A stretch of DNA of 64,000 nt from contig NZ_JACHDY010000005.1 in the NCBI RefSeq assembly GCF_014201315.1, forward strand, positions 310,001 through 374,000. The letters run 5' to 3'. Under the pieces are notes generated by a model, which saw only the letters and a program-made list of their open reading frames with translations, did no database searches and had not been told where the DNA came from. Shown here one piece after another: positions 53,052-62,680 of the stretch. The DNA is from Edaphobacter lichenicola. GTDB lineage: Bacteria > Acidobacteriota > Terriglobia > Terriglobales > Acidobacteriaceae. The position numbers and the translations under genes are program-made. Positions within the stretch are counted from its first letter, which is position 1. The number at the start of each line of letters is the position of its first letter.

Positions 53052-53547
53052 ATGACCGAACCTGCTCTCACTGCTAACGACCTCATCGACTGGGTTGAAA
53101 AAACCTCTACCGGATGGCGCAGCCTTCTAAACCCGCCATCCTGAACTTCTTACCATCCCATGCGACATCATGGGAGTCCAGACCGTAGCTCAACTCCTCC
53201 AGCACATCGTAGCCGTAGAGCTCCGCTTTGCCGAACGCCTCGCAGACCAGCCCGCGACCGACTACGCCAACGTTCCCTACGATTCCATCGAAGCGATCTA
53301 CGCCACCCATGATCGTACCCTTGCGCTCCTCCGCAAGCTTCTCGACTCTGAAATGAATTGGGACGAAGCAATCGAGTTTTCTACCCGCGCCATGGGGCCG
53401 GCTCGCTCTGCTCGCAAAACCATCCTCTTTCACCTCCTCCTCCACGGGATTCGCCACTACGCGCAGCTCTCCACCCTCGTTCGGCAGCATGGCGTCAAGC
53501 CCGGCTGGCCCATGGACTACCTCTTCATGGATATCGAGCCCGTCTGA
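53052..53547 (+). pseudogene. DinB-family gene broken by a frameshift
   Basis: The larger piece (from 53170) reads as a DinB/DUF664 four-helix protein: VQTVAQLLQHIVAVELRFAERLADQ with the first metal His, and HLLLHGIRHYAQL with the other two. Its missing N-terminus is found upstream in another frame: an ATG at 53052 followed by LIDWVEKTSTGWRSLLN. The frames meet at a CCC run (53132-53134); removing one C would give SLLN-RHPELLTIPCDI and an intact protein of about 164 residues. Either a recent mutation or a sequencing error; a shorter protein from 53170 would lack one helix. Confidence 0.8.
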
Positions 53548-53776
53548 TTTCGCTCCTACGCGGAAAAATCGGCTCGAAGGCAATCCGCGCTACAAAACGA
53601 GGATATCGGGCCCGGCGTTTTGACAAAGGTCCGACCACCAAACTAAAGTTTTCTTTCATGCGCAGAGCCCGCTCCTATCGCTGCTCCCAATCCTTGGCAA
53701 GCACCCACCGAAGCTGAAAACCGCTAGACAGCTGGACCGCAAACACCTTAGCTCGAAGAACCCAGGAGCAACGATC

Positions 53777-54637
53777 ATGCCCACCCGCCGCGACTTCCTC
53801 CGTCTCTCTGCCCTCGCCACCGCCGCTGGCTGTACCCTGGGTCGACTCCCCACCGCCTTCGCCGCCGACGCTCCCTTCGCCTACGGCGTCCAGCTCTACA
53901 TGGTCCGGAAAGAGGCTCCGCAGGATCTCCCAGGCATCCTCCGCGCTATCCAGCAGATCGGCTACACCCAGATCGAACTCTTTCCCATTGTCTACACTCA
54001 CCCCGCGCCCGAGCTCCGCCGCATTGTCTCCGACGCCGGGCTTGGACTCGTCTCAGCCCACTTCGACTACGCCAGCGTCCCCACCAAGATCGACTACGCC
54101 CACCAGCTCGGCCTCGAGTATATGGTCTGCCCCATGATCCCGAAAGAGCAATGGAACCTCGAAGGCTTCCACAAAGCCGCCGCCGACTTTAATACCTGGG
54201 CCCAAAGCATCCACGGTACAGGCATGCAGTTCACCTTTCATAACCACTGCTACGAGTTCGCCCCGCAAGGCCTCTCCACAGGCTTCGACGAGCTCATGAA
54301 GCACACCGATCCCGCCTTCGTAAAACTCGAGCTAGACATGTACTGGCTGGCCCAGGCCGGCCAGGATCCACTCACTATGCTGACCCGCTACGCCAACCGT
54401 GTTCGTCTCCTTCACCTCAAAGACCGCATCGCCAACGCCCCCACCGGCTTCGTAATGGGACCCACCGCCAAGCACATCACCGAGTTAGGCAAGGGAAGCC
54501 TAAACTGGACCGCCATCTTCGCCCAGGCCCACAAGCAGGGCATCCATTACGCCTATGTCGATCAGGACGACACGGCCCTTCCGATCCTCGACAGCCTCAA
54601 AGAAAACTTCGCCTACCTCCAGACCGTCAAGGCATAA
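53777..54637 (+). CDS. Tat-exported sugar phosphate isomerase/epimerase-like TIM barrel
   Basis: A 286-residue protein. The Tat signal is MPTRRDFLRLSALATAAG with the twin-arginine in TRRDFLR. The rest is an AP-endonuclease-2/xylose-isomerase-like barrel: YGVQLYMVRKEAPQDLPGIL, FTFHNHCYEFAP, KLELDMYWLAQAGQDP, RVRLLHLKD, IHYAYVDQD, with His/Glu/Asp residues placed to bind a metal. Such proteins are common in soil bacteria and act on sugars or polyols; the substrate is unknown. It converges with the MerC gene, 18 bases apart. Confidence 0.9.
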   Translation: MPTRRDFLRLSALATAAGCTLGRLPTAFAADAPFAYGVQLYMVRKEAPQDLPGILRAIQQIGYTQIELFPIVYTHPAPELRRIVSDAGLGLVSAHFDYASVPTKIDYAHQLGLEYMVCPMIPKEQWNLEGFHKAAADFNTWAQSIHGTGMQFTFHNHCYEFAPQGLSTGFDELMKHTDPAFVKLELDMYWLAQAGQDPLTMLTRYANRVRLLHLKDRIANAPTGFVMGPTAKHITELGKGSLNWTAIFAQAHKQGIHYAYVDQDDTALPILDSLKENFAYLQTVKA

Positions 54638-54655
54638 AGGGCAGTTCGAGAGGCG

Positions 54656-55081
54656 TCAACAGACTCCCTTGTCCGAGTGCGAACACCGCCTGCACGCTCT
54701 GCAAAACGTGTGATTCATCCGGTGCGCGCAGATCATCAGCACGCTCCCGGTCATCGTCACCGCCACCTCGGACCCATGCGAAGGTAGCCTCCCGCCAAAG
54801 AACGCTCCGGCGAAGATGAAACCCAGCCCAAGTGCCATCAGTCCGAGAATGCGTCTGCGCCCATGCGTGCGAAACCCCTTTACCAGCGCCATCGCACCCA
54901 GAACGGCGACACCCAACGCCAGCGTACGATGCGTCCTCTCCTCCCCTGGGAGGAAGCGAGCCATCACCACCGACATCGAGATCAAAACCGGAGTTACAGC
55001 ACAATGCACCACGCAGAGAGCAGAGGCCCACACGCCAAGATTATCTGCAGAAAAAATTGAAACGCGCAACGAGGAGTTCAT
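54656..55081 (-). CDS. MerC-domain membrane protein
   Basis: A 141-residue membrane protein with the MerC signature DNLGVWASALCVVHCAVTPV (Cys and His-Cys pair in the first segment) and further membrane segments. The tail HRMNHTFCRACRRCSH has Cys and His residues that could bind metal. MerC imports mercuric ion in mer operons, but no merA or merR is present. Many chromosomal MerC proteins sit beside metal-homeostasis genes, so another metal is possible. AT-rich sequence precedes the gene. Confidence 0.87.
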   Translation of the reverse strand: MNSSLRVSIFSADNLGVWASALCVVHCAVTPVLISMSVVMARFLPGEERTHRTLALGVAVLGAMALVKGFRTHGRRRILGLMALGLGFIFAGAFFGGRLPSHGSEVAVTMTGSVLMICAHRMNHTFCRACRRCSHSDKGVC

Positions 55082-55200
55082 TGGAGAAGACTCTTTCGTG
55101 AAGCGAGGTCGTTCAGTGTATAAACGCTATTGCAATTCTATTATCAATTTTCAATTGAAGTCATTCTCGGCTGCCCCTTCGGCCAGCGGACTCGCTAGCT

Positions 55201-56760
55201 TTACGCCGTAGTCACTGCTGGCAGAATCTCCGACACATCCACCCACTGCGTTGGGTAGTCCCCCGTATAACAAGCCGTACAGAAGCTCCCCGGTGACAGC
55301 CCATCCACCGGTTCTCCCTTCGTACATGCGTGCGTCAGCCCTACCAGGCTCAGGTACGCCAGCGAATCCGCTTCCACAAACGCGCAGATCTCAGCAATCG
55401 ACTTATTTGCCGCAATTAAATCCTTCTTGGAAGGCGTATCCACCCCGTAAAAACAAGGCGAGATCGTCGGCGGGCAAGAGATTCGCAGATGCACCTCCGT
55501 TGCCCCGGCCGCCCGTACCATCCTCACAATCTTCCTCGACGTCGTGCCGCGAATGATCGAGTCATCGATCAACACAACGCGTTTGCCTTCCAGCAGGTTT
55601 CGCATCGGATTAAGCTTCATCCTCACGCCGAAGTCCCGCACCCTCTGTTCGGGCTGAATGAACGTGCGTCCCACATAGTGATTTCGAATCAGTCCAAAGT
55701 TAAACGGTATCCCTGACTCTGCTGCGTACCCAATCGCCGCTGTCACGCCCGAGTCCGGCACCGGCACAATCAAATCCGCCGGCACACCCGACTCCCGAGC
55801 CAGCTGTCGTCCCATCTCTTCGCGCGACTGCTGCACCCACCGCCCGTAGATCTTCGAGTCAGGACGCGCAAAGTAAACATGCTCGAACACGCAGCTCGCC
55901 TGCTCCGTCGTTGTGTTGAAGTAGCGGCTCGTCACGCCATCTTCGGACACCATCACCAGCTCGCCCGGCTTCACATCACGTTCGTACTTCGCATGCAGCA
56001 GGTCGAACGCGCACGTCTCACTCGCGAAGACAAACGTATCCGGTGCACCGTCCTTGCCTTCAATCCGCCCCATGGCCAGCGGCCGAAAACCATGCGGATC
56101 GCGCGCCGCAAAGATGCGGTTCCGCGTCATCATCACAATCGAAAACGCGCCCTGCACCTGCGTCAGCGCCTCAGCCATACAATCGATCAGAGTGTTCTTC
56201 GTGGAGTGCGCAATCAACTGAATGATGATCTCGGAGTCTGACGTGGTCTGGAAGATCGCGCCATCGCGCTCCAGCCGCTCCTTCGCCGTTCCCAGGTTGA
56301 TCAGGTTGCCATTGTGCGCAATCGCAATCAAACCTTTCGTGCTCTCCACCGAGATAGGCTGCGCGTTCAGCAGCGCCGAGTCACCCGTCGTCGAATAACG
56401 TGTATGCCCAATCGCAATGTGGCCTGGCAGCTTCGCCAGCACGTCATCGGTAAAGATCTCCGACACCAGCCCCATGCCTTTGATGTCGTTAACCTGCTGC
56501 CCATCCGCGGTGGCAATGCCCGCCGACTCCTGCCCGCGGTGTTGCAGGGAGTAGAGCCCCCAGTATGTCATCCGGGCTGCATCGGGATGGTTATAGATCG
56601 CCATCACCCCACACTCTTCACGCAGCTTGTCGAACGGCGTACCGTCTTCTTCGTCTATCTCTGCTTCTTGCGTCGCTAGTCTCTTTTGATTGTCTTTCTG
56701 AAGCACTGTTGCGACTTCCCGTTCTACCACCAACTCATCCTCAACCAGAAGATCGCTCAT
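55201..56760 (-). CDS. purF: Amidophosphoribosyltransferase
   Basis: First step of purine synthesis. It is an Ntn-type glutaminase with a propeptide: about 50 residues precede the nucleophile Cys of [26 protein letters not shown] and the glutamine channel residues follow. The C-terminal phosphoribosyltransferase domain has [18 protein letters not shown] as its PRPP loop. Cys residues in the C-terminal half ([16 protein letters not shown]) match the Fe-S type. The start ATG at 56760 overlaps the purL stop (ATGA). Confidence 0.96.
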   Translation of the reverse strand: MSDLLVEDELVVEREVATVLQKDNQKRLATQEAEIDEEDGTPFDKLREECGVMAIYNHPDAARMTYWGLYSLQHRGQESAGIATADGQQVNDIKGMGLVSEIFTDDVLAKLPGHIAIGHTRYSTTGDSALLNAQPISVESTKGLIAIAHNGNLINLGTAKERLERDGAIFQTTSDSEIIIQLIAHSTKNTLIDCMAEALTQVQGAFSIVMMTRNRIFAARDPHGFRPLAMGRIEGKDGAPDTFVFASETCAFDLLHAKYERDVKPGELVMVSEDGVTSRYFNTTTEQASCVFEHVYFARPDSKIYGRWVQQSREEMGRQLARESGVPADLIVPVPDSGVTAAIGYAAESGIPFNFGLIRNHYVGRTFIQPEQRVRDFGVRMKLNPMRNLLEGKRVVLIDDSIIRGTTSRKIVRMVRAAGATEVHLRISCPPTISPCFYGVDTPSKKDLIAANKSIAEICAFVEADSLAYLSLVGLTHACTKGEPVDGLSPGSFCTACYTGDYPTQWVDVSEILPAVTTA

Positions 56761-59276
56761 GCCGTCACCACCTCTGCGGCCAACTGTTCTTCCAGCGCGC
56801 CCGTCCACGATCCCTTCAGCGCAGCGATTGGTTCATCAATAACTTTCTTCCCATTGATCACGCACTCGTAGTTACCTGCGGTCACCTCGCCCAGCGAAGC
56901 CATCCACATCTTTGGATGCGCTGCCAACTCGGTCCGAATCGCTTCTACCCGCTCCGGATCTGCAGAGACGATCACCGAAGATCCAATCTCGCTGAAGAAG
57001 CGCTCCTTCAGCGCGAACGGCTCGCTCTCTGAGACATTCATCGACACTCGAACTCCTAGCTCGCGCGGAAAACAAGCCTTCGCGAACGCAACCGCCGCGC
57101 CGCCATCCGAGATGTCTGTCGCCGAAGCCAGCAAACCCTTCGCAGAAAGGGCCGCAAGCGCCCTGTGCAACGCAGCCTCTTCCGTCAGGTCCAGCAAAGG
57201 TGGAGCGCCCCAAAGCTCGTGCATCACCGTCTTCGCATATTCGGTCGATCCAAACTCCCGCTCGATATTCCGTCCTTCGCCCTGAAACGCCGAGAGGAAC
57301 AGAATCACATCTCCTGCCTTGCGAAAAGCAGAGGGTACAGCCTTCGTTACGTCGTCAATAATTCCGACGATGCCAAGCACGGGAGTCGGATAGATCCCCT
57401 CGCCCCTGGTCTCGTTGTAGAGCGAGACATTGCCACCTGTAACCGGAGTTCCCAGCGCGATGCAAGCCTCGGCAATCCCATCGATCGCCTGCGAGAGCTG
57501 CGCCATAATCTCCGGCTTCTCCGGGTTCCCGAAGTTCAAACAGTTGGTAGCCGACACCGGCATTGCGCCGGTGCAAGCGACCTTCCGCGCAGCCTCGGCC
57601 ACCGCGTGCGTCGCACCCAGCTTCGGATCGAGATAGGTCCAGCGCCCGTTGCCGGCCAGCGCCATCGCCAGTCCACGATCGCCCTTTACCGTCTCTGAAA
57701 ACTCGTGGGAAGCATTGGGCGCAACCACCGGGTTCGCTGCATCTTGATTGTCGGTGGCAAGTGTCGCTTCACCTTTGGGGGTCGAAGAGGCCACCAGGTC
57801 GGCTAACTTACCGAGCAATCCCTGATGGTGCGCCGCTCCAGCACTTTTGCCGGTGCCCTTGATGCGGATCACGCCGGCTTCACCGCCGGGGCCCTGCACC
57901 GTGTTGGTCTGCACCATTGAGTCGTACTGCTCGAAGACCCAACGCTTATCGCAGATATTCGCGCTTGCCAGCAGCTTCTTCAGATCCGCTGCGTAATCAC
58001 TAGGCTTCTTCAACTCTTCGAGCACATGGGCCGGAGGATCGAGCGGCACCGGGGCCTTCCAGACGCCTACTGGCCGGTGATAGAGCGGAGCATCATCAGT
58101 CAGCGAGCGATTCGGAATATCAGCCATCAGTTCGCCATGTTGCGTGATCACCATGTTCGGCTTCTCGGTCACTACTCCGACGATCGAAGCATCAAGACCC
58201 CACTTGGCGAAGACATCGAGAACCTCCTGCGCTCGCGGCTTGTCGGCCACCAGCAGCATTCGCTCCTGCGACTCGGACAACATAATCTCGTAGCTCGACA
58301 TTCCTGTCTCGCGTTGCGGCACCAGATCCAGCTCCACCGTCAATCCAAGATCTCCGCGTGCACCCATCTCGCAGGTCGAGCAGGTCAGACCAGCCGCGCC
58401 CATATCCTGAATCCCTAGGACCGCGCCGGTTGCCATTGCCTCAAGGCAGGCCTCGAGCAGCAGCTTCTCGAGGAACGGATCGCCCATCTGCACGTTGGGC
58501 CGCTTCTGCTCCGAGCCTTCGGTGAACTCTTCGCTCGCCATCGTGGCTCCGTGGATTCCATCGCGGCCAGTCTTTGCGCCAACGTAGATCACCGGATTGC
58601 CGACGCCGGTGGCCTTCGCATAGAAGATCTCGTCGCTGCGTACCAATCCGAGGGCAAACGCATTCAGCAGCGGATTGCCGGAGTAGCAGGCTTCGAACCG
58701 CGTCTCACCGCCGACGTTCGGTACGCCGAAGCAGTTTCCATAGCCCGCGACGCCATGGACCACGCCGGTGGCGATCTGGTGATTTCTGCGGCGCAGGGCT
58801 TCATCCGGCTCAGCCTCATCGAGTGGACCGAAGCGCAGCGAATCCATCACCGCCAGTGGCCGCGCATTCATCGTGAAGATGTCGCGAAGGATTCCACCGA
58901 CACCCGTAGCTGCACCTTGATACGGCTCGATGTAGCTGGGATGATTGTGCGATTCGATCTTGAACGCGCAGGCCCACCCATCGCCTACATCGATGATTCC
59001 GGCATTTTCTCCGGGGCCCTGCACCACGCTCCCTGGCCCGGTCTTGCGCTCGCCCCTGGTGGGCAACCGCTTGAGATGTACGCGCGAGGACTTGTAGGAG
59101 CAGTGCTCGGACCACATCACGGAAAAGATCCCCAACTCGGTGAGGGAGGGGGTGCGTCCAAGGGCTGCTTCGAGGCGCGTGTACTCCTCCGGGGTGATAC
59201 TGTGCTGCTTGAGCAGCGCCGGAGTAATGGTAGCTGGGGAGGGGGCTTTGTCTTGCTGGGCTTGCAGATTTGGCAT
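56757..59276 (-). CDS. purL: Phosphoribosylformylglycinamidine synthase subunit PurL
   Basis: The small (PurQ/PurS-dependent) form of FGAM synthase. Motifs: [15 protein letters not shown] with the catalytic His, [43 protein letters not shown] and [11 protein letters not shown]. 839 residues, longer than the usual ~740; a Ser/Ala/Asn-rich insert after [10 protein letters not shown] accounts for part. PurQ and PurS are not in the window. It overlaps purF by four bases. Confidence 0.96.
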   Translation of the reverse strand: MPNLQAQQDKAPSPATITPALLKQHSITPEEYTRLEAALGRTPSLTELGIFSVMWSEHCSYKSSRVHLKRLPTRGERKTGPGSVVQGPGENAGIIDVGDGWACAFKIESHNHPSYIEPYQGAATGVGGILRDIFTMNARPLAVMDSLRFGPLDEAEPDEALRRRNHQIATGVVHGVAGYGNCFGVPNVGGETRFEACYSGNPLLNAFALGLVRSDEIFYAKATGVGNPVIYVGAKTGRDGIHGATMASEEFTEGSEQKRPNVQMGDPFLEKLLLEACLEAMATGAVLGIQDMGAAGLTCSTCEMGARGDLGLTVELDLVPQRETGMSSYEIMLSESQERMLLVADKPRAQEVLDVFAKWGLDASIVGVVTEKPNMVITQHGELMADIPNRSLTDDAPLYHRPVGVWKAPVPLDPPAHVLEELKKPSDYAADLKKLLASANICDKRWVFEQYDSMVQTNTVQGPGGEAGVIRIKGTGKSAGAAHHQGLLGKLADLVASSTPKGEATLATDNQDAANPVVAPNASHEFSETVKGDRGLAMALAGNGRWTYLDPKLGATHAVAEAARKVACTGAMPVSATNCLNFGNPEKPEIMAQLSQAIDGIAEACIALGTPVTGGNVSLYNETRGEGIYPTPVLGIVGIIDDVTKAVPSAFRKAGDVILFLSAFQGEGRNIEREFGSTEYAKTVMHELWGAPPLLDLTEEAALHRALAALSAKGLLASATDISDGGAAVAFAKACFPRELGVRVSMNVSESEPFALKERFFSEIGSSVIVSADPERVEAIRTELAAHPKMWMASLGEVTAGNYECVINGKKVIDEPIAALKGSWTGALEEQLAAEVVTA

Positions 59277-59321
59277 GGCTCGCTAGTTAAGATTGTCGCA
59301 TGCTCAGCCGTCCTCCGCACT

Positions 59322-60218
59322 TTAGCGCCGCTCGAGGGCCGCGCGATCCCACCTCGCCACATCGGCTGCTGCGCCGTAGGAGCTCTCCAGAAACTCCATC
59401 ACCGCCTTCTCCGGGGACCCGAGCGACCGTACGGCGTCGTACTTGAAGACAAACTCTCCTAATGCTTTATCCCATCCTGCACCGTCAGGCCGGATCTTCG
59501 CGTCGGCGAGGCCGTCGGGCACCGGAGCCGCATAGCAGTAGAACGCCGCTGCACCATAGCCGCCGGTTCCTGGCCAGAACCCCGCCGAGATGACCTCATG
59601 CGAGTAGGCCTCGCGCTGAATCATGTCTGCACCTGGCCTCGGCGGCGCACGCCTGCCGGAGAACCGCGTCACGGCCAGGTCGAAACTTCCCCAGAAGAAG
59701 TGGATCGGACTCACCTTGCCGAGAAACCCCGTCTCCCAGGCACGAAAGACCTTCTCGGCGTGCGTCAGGACCTGCCAGAAGCGGTGCACATACTCCGGAT
59801 CGTAGGAGGCGTGCTCGGTGTCCTGATCGAACCGGATGGGCTTCGCCATCTCGCAGGGCGTGGGATTGATCGTCACCGAAACTCCGAGCTCCTTCAGGCA
59901 GCCTAGATACTCTGCATAGAAGTCGGCGACGCTGCGGGGCTTCAGCTTCATCGTCTGGGTTGCACCGGATCCCATCCGGAGATGGAGCTCATGCACCAGA
60001 AAGTCGAACTCGATGTCGAGCACGTCGTCTTCGTAGTCCATCGCCGAGGTGCCCAGCCCCCGGGCAGTGACATAGAGGGGCACATTCCACCAGTGGTTCT
60101 GGAGCGGAGTGAGCGCCAGACGGGTCTTGCCGACGATCTGAGTCCACATATGCAGGGTATCGGCGGTGGCTGCCCAATCACTCCACGCCAGCTCAGGCCA
60201 CTGCGGAACTCCACTCAT
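59322..60218 (-). CDS. DUF5996 family protein
   Basis: A 298-residue soluble protein matching DUF5996: WPELAWSDWAATADTLHMW, QIVGKTRLALTPLQNHWWNV, YVTARGLGTSAM, KPRSVADFYAEYL, VSPIHFFWGSFDLAVTRFSG. No function is known; conserved Trp and His residues hint at an enzyme. The start at 60218 has GGAGAGG 5 bases upstream. It lies 45 bases upstream of purL in the same direction and may share its transcript. Confidence 0.87.
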   Translation of the reverse strand: MSGVPQWPELAWSDWAATADTLHMWTQIVGKTRLALTPLQNHWWNVPLYVTARGLGTSAMDYEDDVLDIEFDFLVHELHLRMGSGATQTMKLKPRSVADFYAEYLGCLKELGVSVTINPTPCEMAKPIRFDQDTEHASYDPEYVHRFWQVLTHAEKVFRAWETGFLGKVSPIHFFWGSFDLAVTRFSGRRAPPRPGADMIQREAYSHEVISAGFWPGTGGYGAAAFYCYAAPVPDGLADAKIRPDGAGWDKALGEFVFKYDAVRSLGSPEKAVMEFLESSYGAAADVARWDRAALERR

Positions 60219-60400
60219 AATGCCTCTCCTCGAAAGATCACCAGTAGCCGAAAGCATACGCCCGCAGGGTAGAAGCCAGTGCGTGTCTGGAGAAGATCGC
60301 TTGTGAATGCAGCGAACTTCAGGAGGGTGATGAAAAGGTGCCCTCAGAAACGAAAGGCAGACCTCAGCGGCTAAAGGCGCAATGCAATCCAAGCTTTCGC

Positions 60401-60420
60401 GGCACGGCTGAAGCCGTGCC
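60401..60420. repeat. Perfect palindrome GGCACGGC-TGAA-GCCGTGCC
   Basis: An 8-bp perfect stem with a TGAA loop in the gap after dut. It looks like a REP-type element; only one copy is in the window. Confidence 0.6.
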
Positions 60421-60451
60421 CTTAAGCAAAACCGACTTTTTCAGCAGCCTC

Positions 60452-60491
60452 TTAGAGACAATGCACTAGCTTTAGAGACAATGCACTAGCT
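60452..60491. repeat. 20-bp tandem duplication at the end of dut
   Basis: TTAGAGACAATGCACTAGCT occurs twice back to back. The right unit contains the dut stop codon. Confidence 0.9.
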
Positions 60492-61016
60492 TCCGCTGCT
60501 GCCGAAACCGTTTGCTCCGCGTGGAGCTTCGACCAGCTCGCTTACCTCTTCGAAGGCTGCTTCGATCCTGCGTACGATCCGCAGCTGAGCGACTCTGTCC
60601 CCGGCCTTGATCTCGACTGCTTTCGTGCTCAGGTTCGTCATCACGACCTTGATCTCCCCGCGATATCCCGGATCGATGACGCCAGCCAGTGTGGTGACTC
60701 CCTTCACTGCAAGTCCGGAGCGGTCTTCGACCAGTGCTCCATGGGTTGCGGGAAACTCCATCGCCACGCCTGTCGCTACCGGCATCGTGATCCCGGCGTC
60801 GAGGGTCGCTCCTGCGACTGCATAAAGATCCGCTGCCAGATCCCCAAACTCTCCAGTGTGCGCGTACTTCGGCAGCTGAGCCTCGGGCTGCAACTTCACT
60901 ACGCGAATCCGCACGATATCTCCCGACTCCAACGCCATCAAACCCTCCGAAAAACCTTCATCGAACTCTATTCTTACCCGAACCGGAGTTACTGCCCTTT
61001 TATCCACATCCCCCAT
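60486..61016 (-). CDS. dut: dUTP diphosphatase
   Basis: Hydrolyses dUTP to dUMP, keeping uracil out of DNA. Trimeric dUTPase motifs are visible: AADLYAV (motif 1), EDRSGLAVKGVTTLAGVIDPGYRGEI (motifs 2-3), GDRVAQLRIV (motif 4) and the flexible C-terminal RGANGFGSSGS (motif 5). The start at MGDVDKRAV gives 176 residues with an N-terminal extension of about 25; an internal ATG at MALESGD would give the usual ~150. The frame continues upstream without support. Confidence 0.93.
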   Translation of the reverse strand: MGDVDKRAVTPVRVRIEFDEGFSEGLMALESGDIVRIRVVKLQPEAQLPKYAHTGEFGDLAADLYAVAGATLDAGITMPVATGVAMEFPATHGALVEDRSGLAVKGVTTLAGVIDPGYRGEIKVVMTNLSTKAVEIKAGDRVAQLRIVRRIEAAFEEVSELVEAPRGANGFGSSGS

Positions 61017-61062
61017 AGCATTTACCGTTCCGGTATCCCACCTTTGGGGGAGAACCACGCGC

Positions 61063-62172
61063 TCATTTTTCGTCTTTTCCTCGCTCTCCGGGCGTCCAAT
61101 CAATAGCGAGGGACGTCTTGATATGCAGTGCCCGAACCAACAGGAGAGTCGTATCGTGGCCATCAACGCCGAACAGCTGACTGCACCTGCTTTGCGCGGA
61201 ACAACTGACCCTTCGCCGGTTATCTGGCTGAAACGGCTCATCGACAGCGGCACCCTTTATATCCCGCAGAACCTGAACCCGAGCCAGTTTGCTACGCTGC
61301 AGGCGATCACGCTGCTTCTGTCGCATCCGGGGTCGCGTTACGCGGCTTGCCGTTTGGACGCCAGCCTCGCTTTGAGCGCCGGCGAGGCCGAGCTCGATGC
61401 TCCGGCTCCGCCGATCGCCTTCGACTACCGCCTGGGCCTGGACGAGCTTGAGACAATCACCCGCACCCGTACCGGCTACTCCTTCACGGAGCTCCACACC
61501 GACCTGCAGGACGCCATCCTGAGCCTGATCGCTACCCGCGACCTGACTACCCGCAAGCTCGACCTCGCCCGCTGGCTCGCTGAGCTCCACACCCATACTC
61601 TCGCGCTGGCTGCTTGAGGGTTCGTGCTGGCTGGGTGCTGGTTCGGTTGCGCTCGAGGCGCGTAGATAGAAGCCTGAAAGCTTGTCGACAAAGTCATCAT
61701 CGTCTTCGTCTTCGTCTTCGTCTTCGTCGAGGGCCAGGTCGGCTTTGGGGTCGTAGTCTTCGGGAATCTCTACTGTGGCTCCGGGTTGGGCGAGGTCGAG
61801 GCCGTCGGGGCCGGACTCTACGTCGCGGACGACTTTGGGGGCGTAGGGTTTGGTGTTGAGGCTGGCGGCGTTGTTGGAGGCCAGCTGCAGGCCGTAGAGG
61901 AGGGCGGTGGCGCGGCGGGTGTCCAGATTGCCGGTGGCGAGGGCGTTGATGACGACGGAGAGGGCGACCTGAACGGATTCGCGGTCCTCAAGGGTGTTGA
62001 GCTCGATGTGCTGGCCGGGGATGAGGTAACCGCGGGTGGCGTCGTTGTGGCGGAAGCGCTTGTGGCTCTGGTGGAGACGTGAATGGAAGTAGCACCAGAT
62101 TCCGTCGGTGAGGGACGGGGCCTGGCAGCGCGTGCCGTTGGTCTTGATGTGGCGGCAGAGTGTGTATTTCAT
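61063..62172 (-). CDS. Hypothetical protein with N-terminal Cys/His cluster
   Basis: A 369-residue frame. The first ~150 residues look like a real conserved domain: LCRHIKTNGTRCQAPSLTDGIWCYFHSRLH has Cys and His spaced like a zinc site, then DRESVQVALSVVINALATGNLDTRRATALLYGLQLAS. An acidic run (DEDEDEDEDDDD) follows near residue 155. The remaining half lies antisense to the 61156 gene and has shadow-like composition, so the functional protein may depend mostly on the N-terminal part. AGGAGG is 6 bases before the ATG at 62172. Function unknown. Confidence 0.75.
   Translation of the reverse strand: MKYTLCRHIKTNGTRCQAPSLTDGIWCYFHSRLHQSHKRFRHNDATRGYLIPGQHIELNTLEDRESVQVALSVVINALATGNLDTRRATALLYGLQLASNNAASLNTKPYAPKVVRDVESGPDGLDLAQPGATVEIPEDYDPKADLALDEDEDEDEDDDDFVDKLSGFYLRASSATEPAPSQHEPSSSQRESMGVELSEPAGEVELAGSQVAGSDQAQDGVLQVGVELREGVAGTGAGDCLKLVQAQAVVEGDRRSRSIELGLAGAQSEAGVQTASRVTRPRMRQKQRDRLQRSKLARVQVLRDIKGAAVDEPFQPDNRRRVSCSAQSRCSQLFGVDGHDTTLLLVRALHIKTSLAIDWTPGERGKDEK
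61156..61617 (+). CDS. Hypothetical helical protein, antisense to the 61063-62172 gene
   Basis: A 153-residue protein read from GTG at 61156 with AGGAG 9 bases upstream. It has natural-looking sequence: WLKRLIDSGTLYIPQNLNPSQ, FATLQAITLLLSHPGSRYAA, FTELHTDLQDAILSLIA, ARWLAELHTHTLALAA, likely all-helical. No family recognised. The whole gene lies inside the 3' half of the opposite-strand gene. Codon use with G/C third bases favours this strand over the minus frame in the overlap. Confidence 0.6.
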   Translation: MAINAEQLTAPALRGTTDPSPVIWLKRLIDSGTLYIPQNLNPSQFATLQAITLLLSHPGSRYAACRLDASLALSAGEAELDAPAPPIAFDYRLGLDELETITRTRTGYSFTELHTDLQDAILSLIATRDLTTRKLDLARWLAELHTHTLALAA

Positions 62173-62680
62173 GGACATCCTCCTGGGGGTACCCCCCCTT
62201 ATTACCTTTGTGTAAGCCCTTTTATTTGAGAGAGATGGCGGAGGTTTAGTCCGCTAAATACTTACAAACAAAAGGGTTGCCTGCAGATTATTCTTTCTAA
62301 AGGGTTTAGGTTAAAAACAGAAGCCCCGGCCGGTTGGCTCGGGGCTGATTTTGAATCTACCTACAAGGTTATCAGGTTGAGGGAAACTCATGCGCCAGCT
62401 CGATTTTGTTTGTTTTGTGATGGTTAGAGGACTTTGGGGGTTGACATGTGATTTTTCGGGGATATTTCGCATGGGTGAAGGTAAAAACGGTTTCCTCCAC
62501 TCCCCCTTCGATTCCGCTCATGGTTCGGCCGGAATGACGGTGGGTATGTAGTTTTGGCGAAGTAAAGATGTTTGGAGTTCGTTCGCCAGGTGTAGTCGGA
62601 GCGAAGTGCGCTCCAGTATAAGGATCTTGAAACGGAGCTGCCGCTTATGAGACGGTGGTCGTTCGGGCAGGAGGCTGACG
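62173..62680. other. Intergenic region
   Basis: About 510 bases. It holds the promoter region of the minus-strand Cys/His protein, a hairpin listed separately and otherwise nothing I recognise. Confidence 0.45.
62312..62346 (-). terminator. Terminator-like hairpin
   Basis: Stem AGCCCCG/CGGGGCT (62322-62328 with 62340-62346). On the minus strand it is followed by TCTGTTTTT; on the plus strand by GATTTTG, so it may work in both directions. No gene ends immediately beside it. Confidence 0.5.

Noticed and set aside
53107-53583. A 158-codon minus-strand frame over the DinB region
   Set aside because: Antisense of the recognisable DinB sequence, with no domain of its own.
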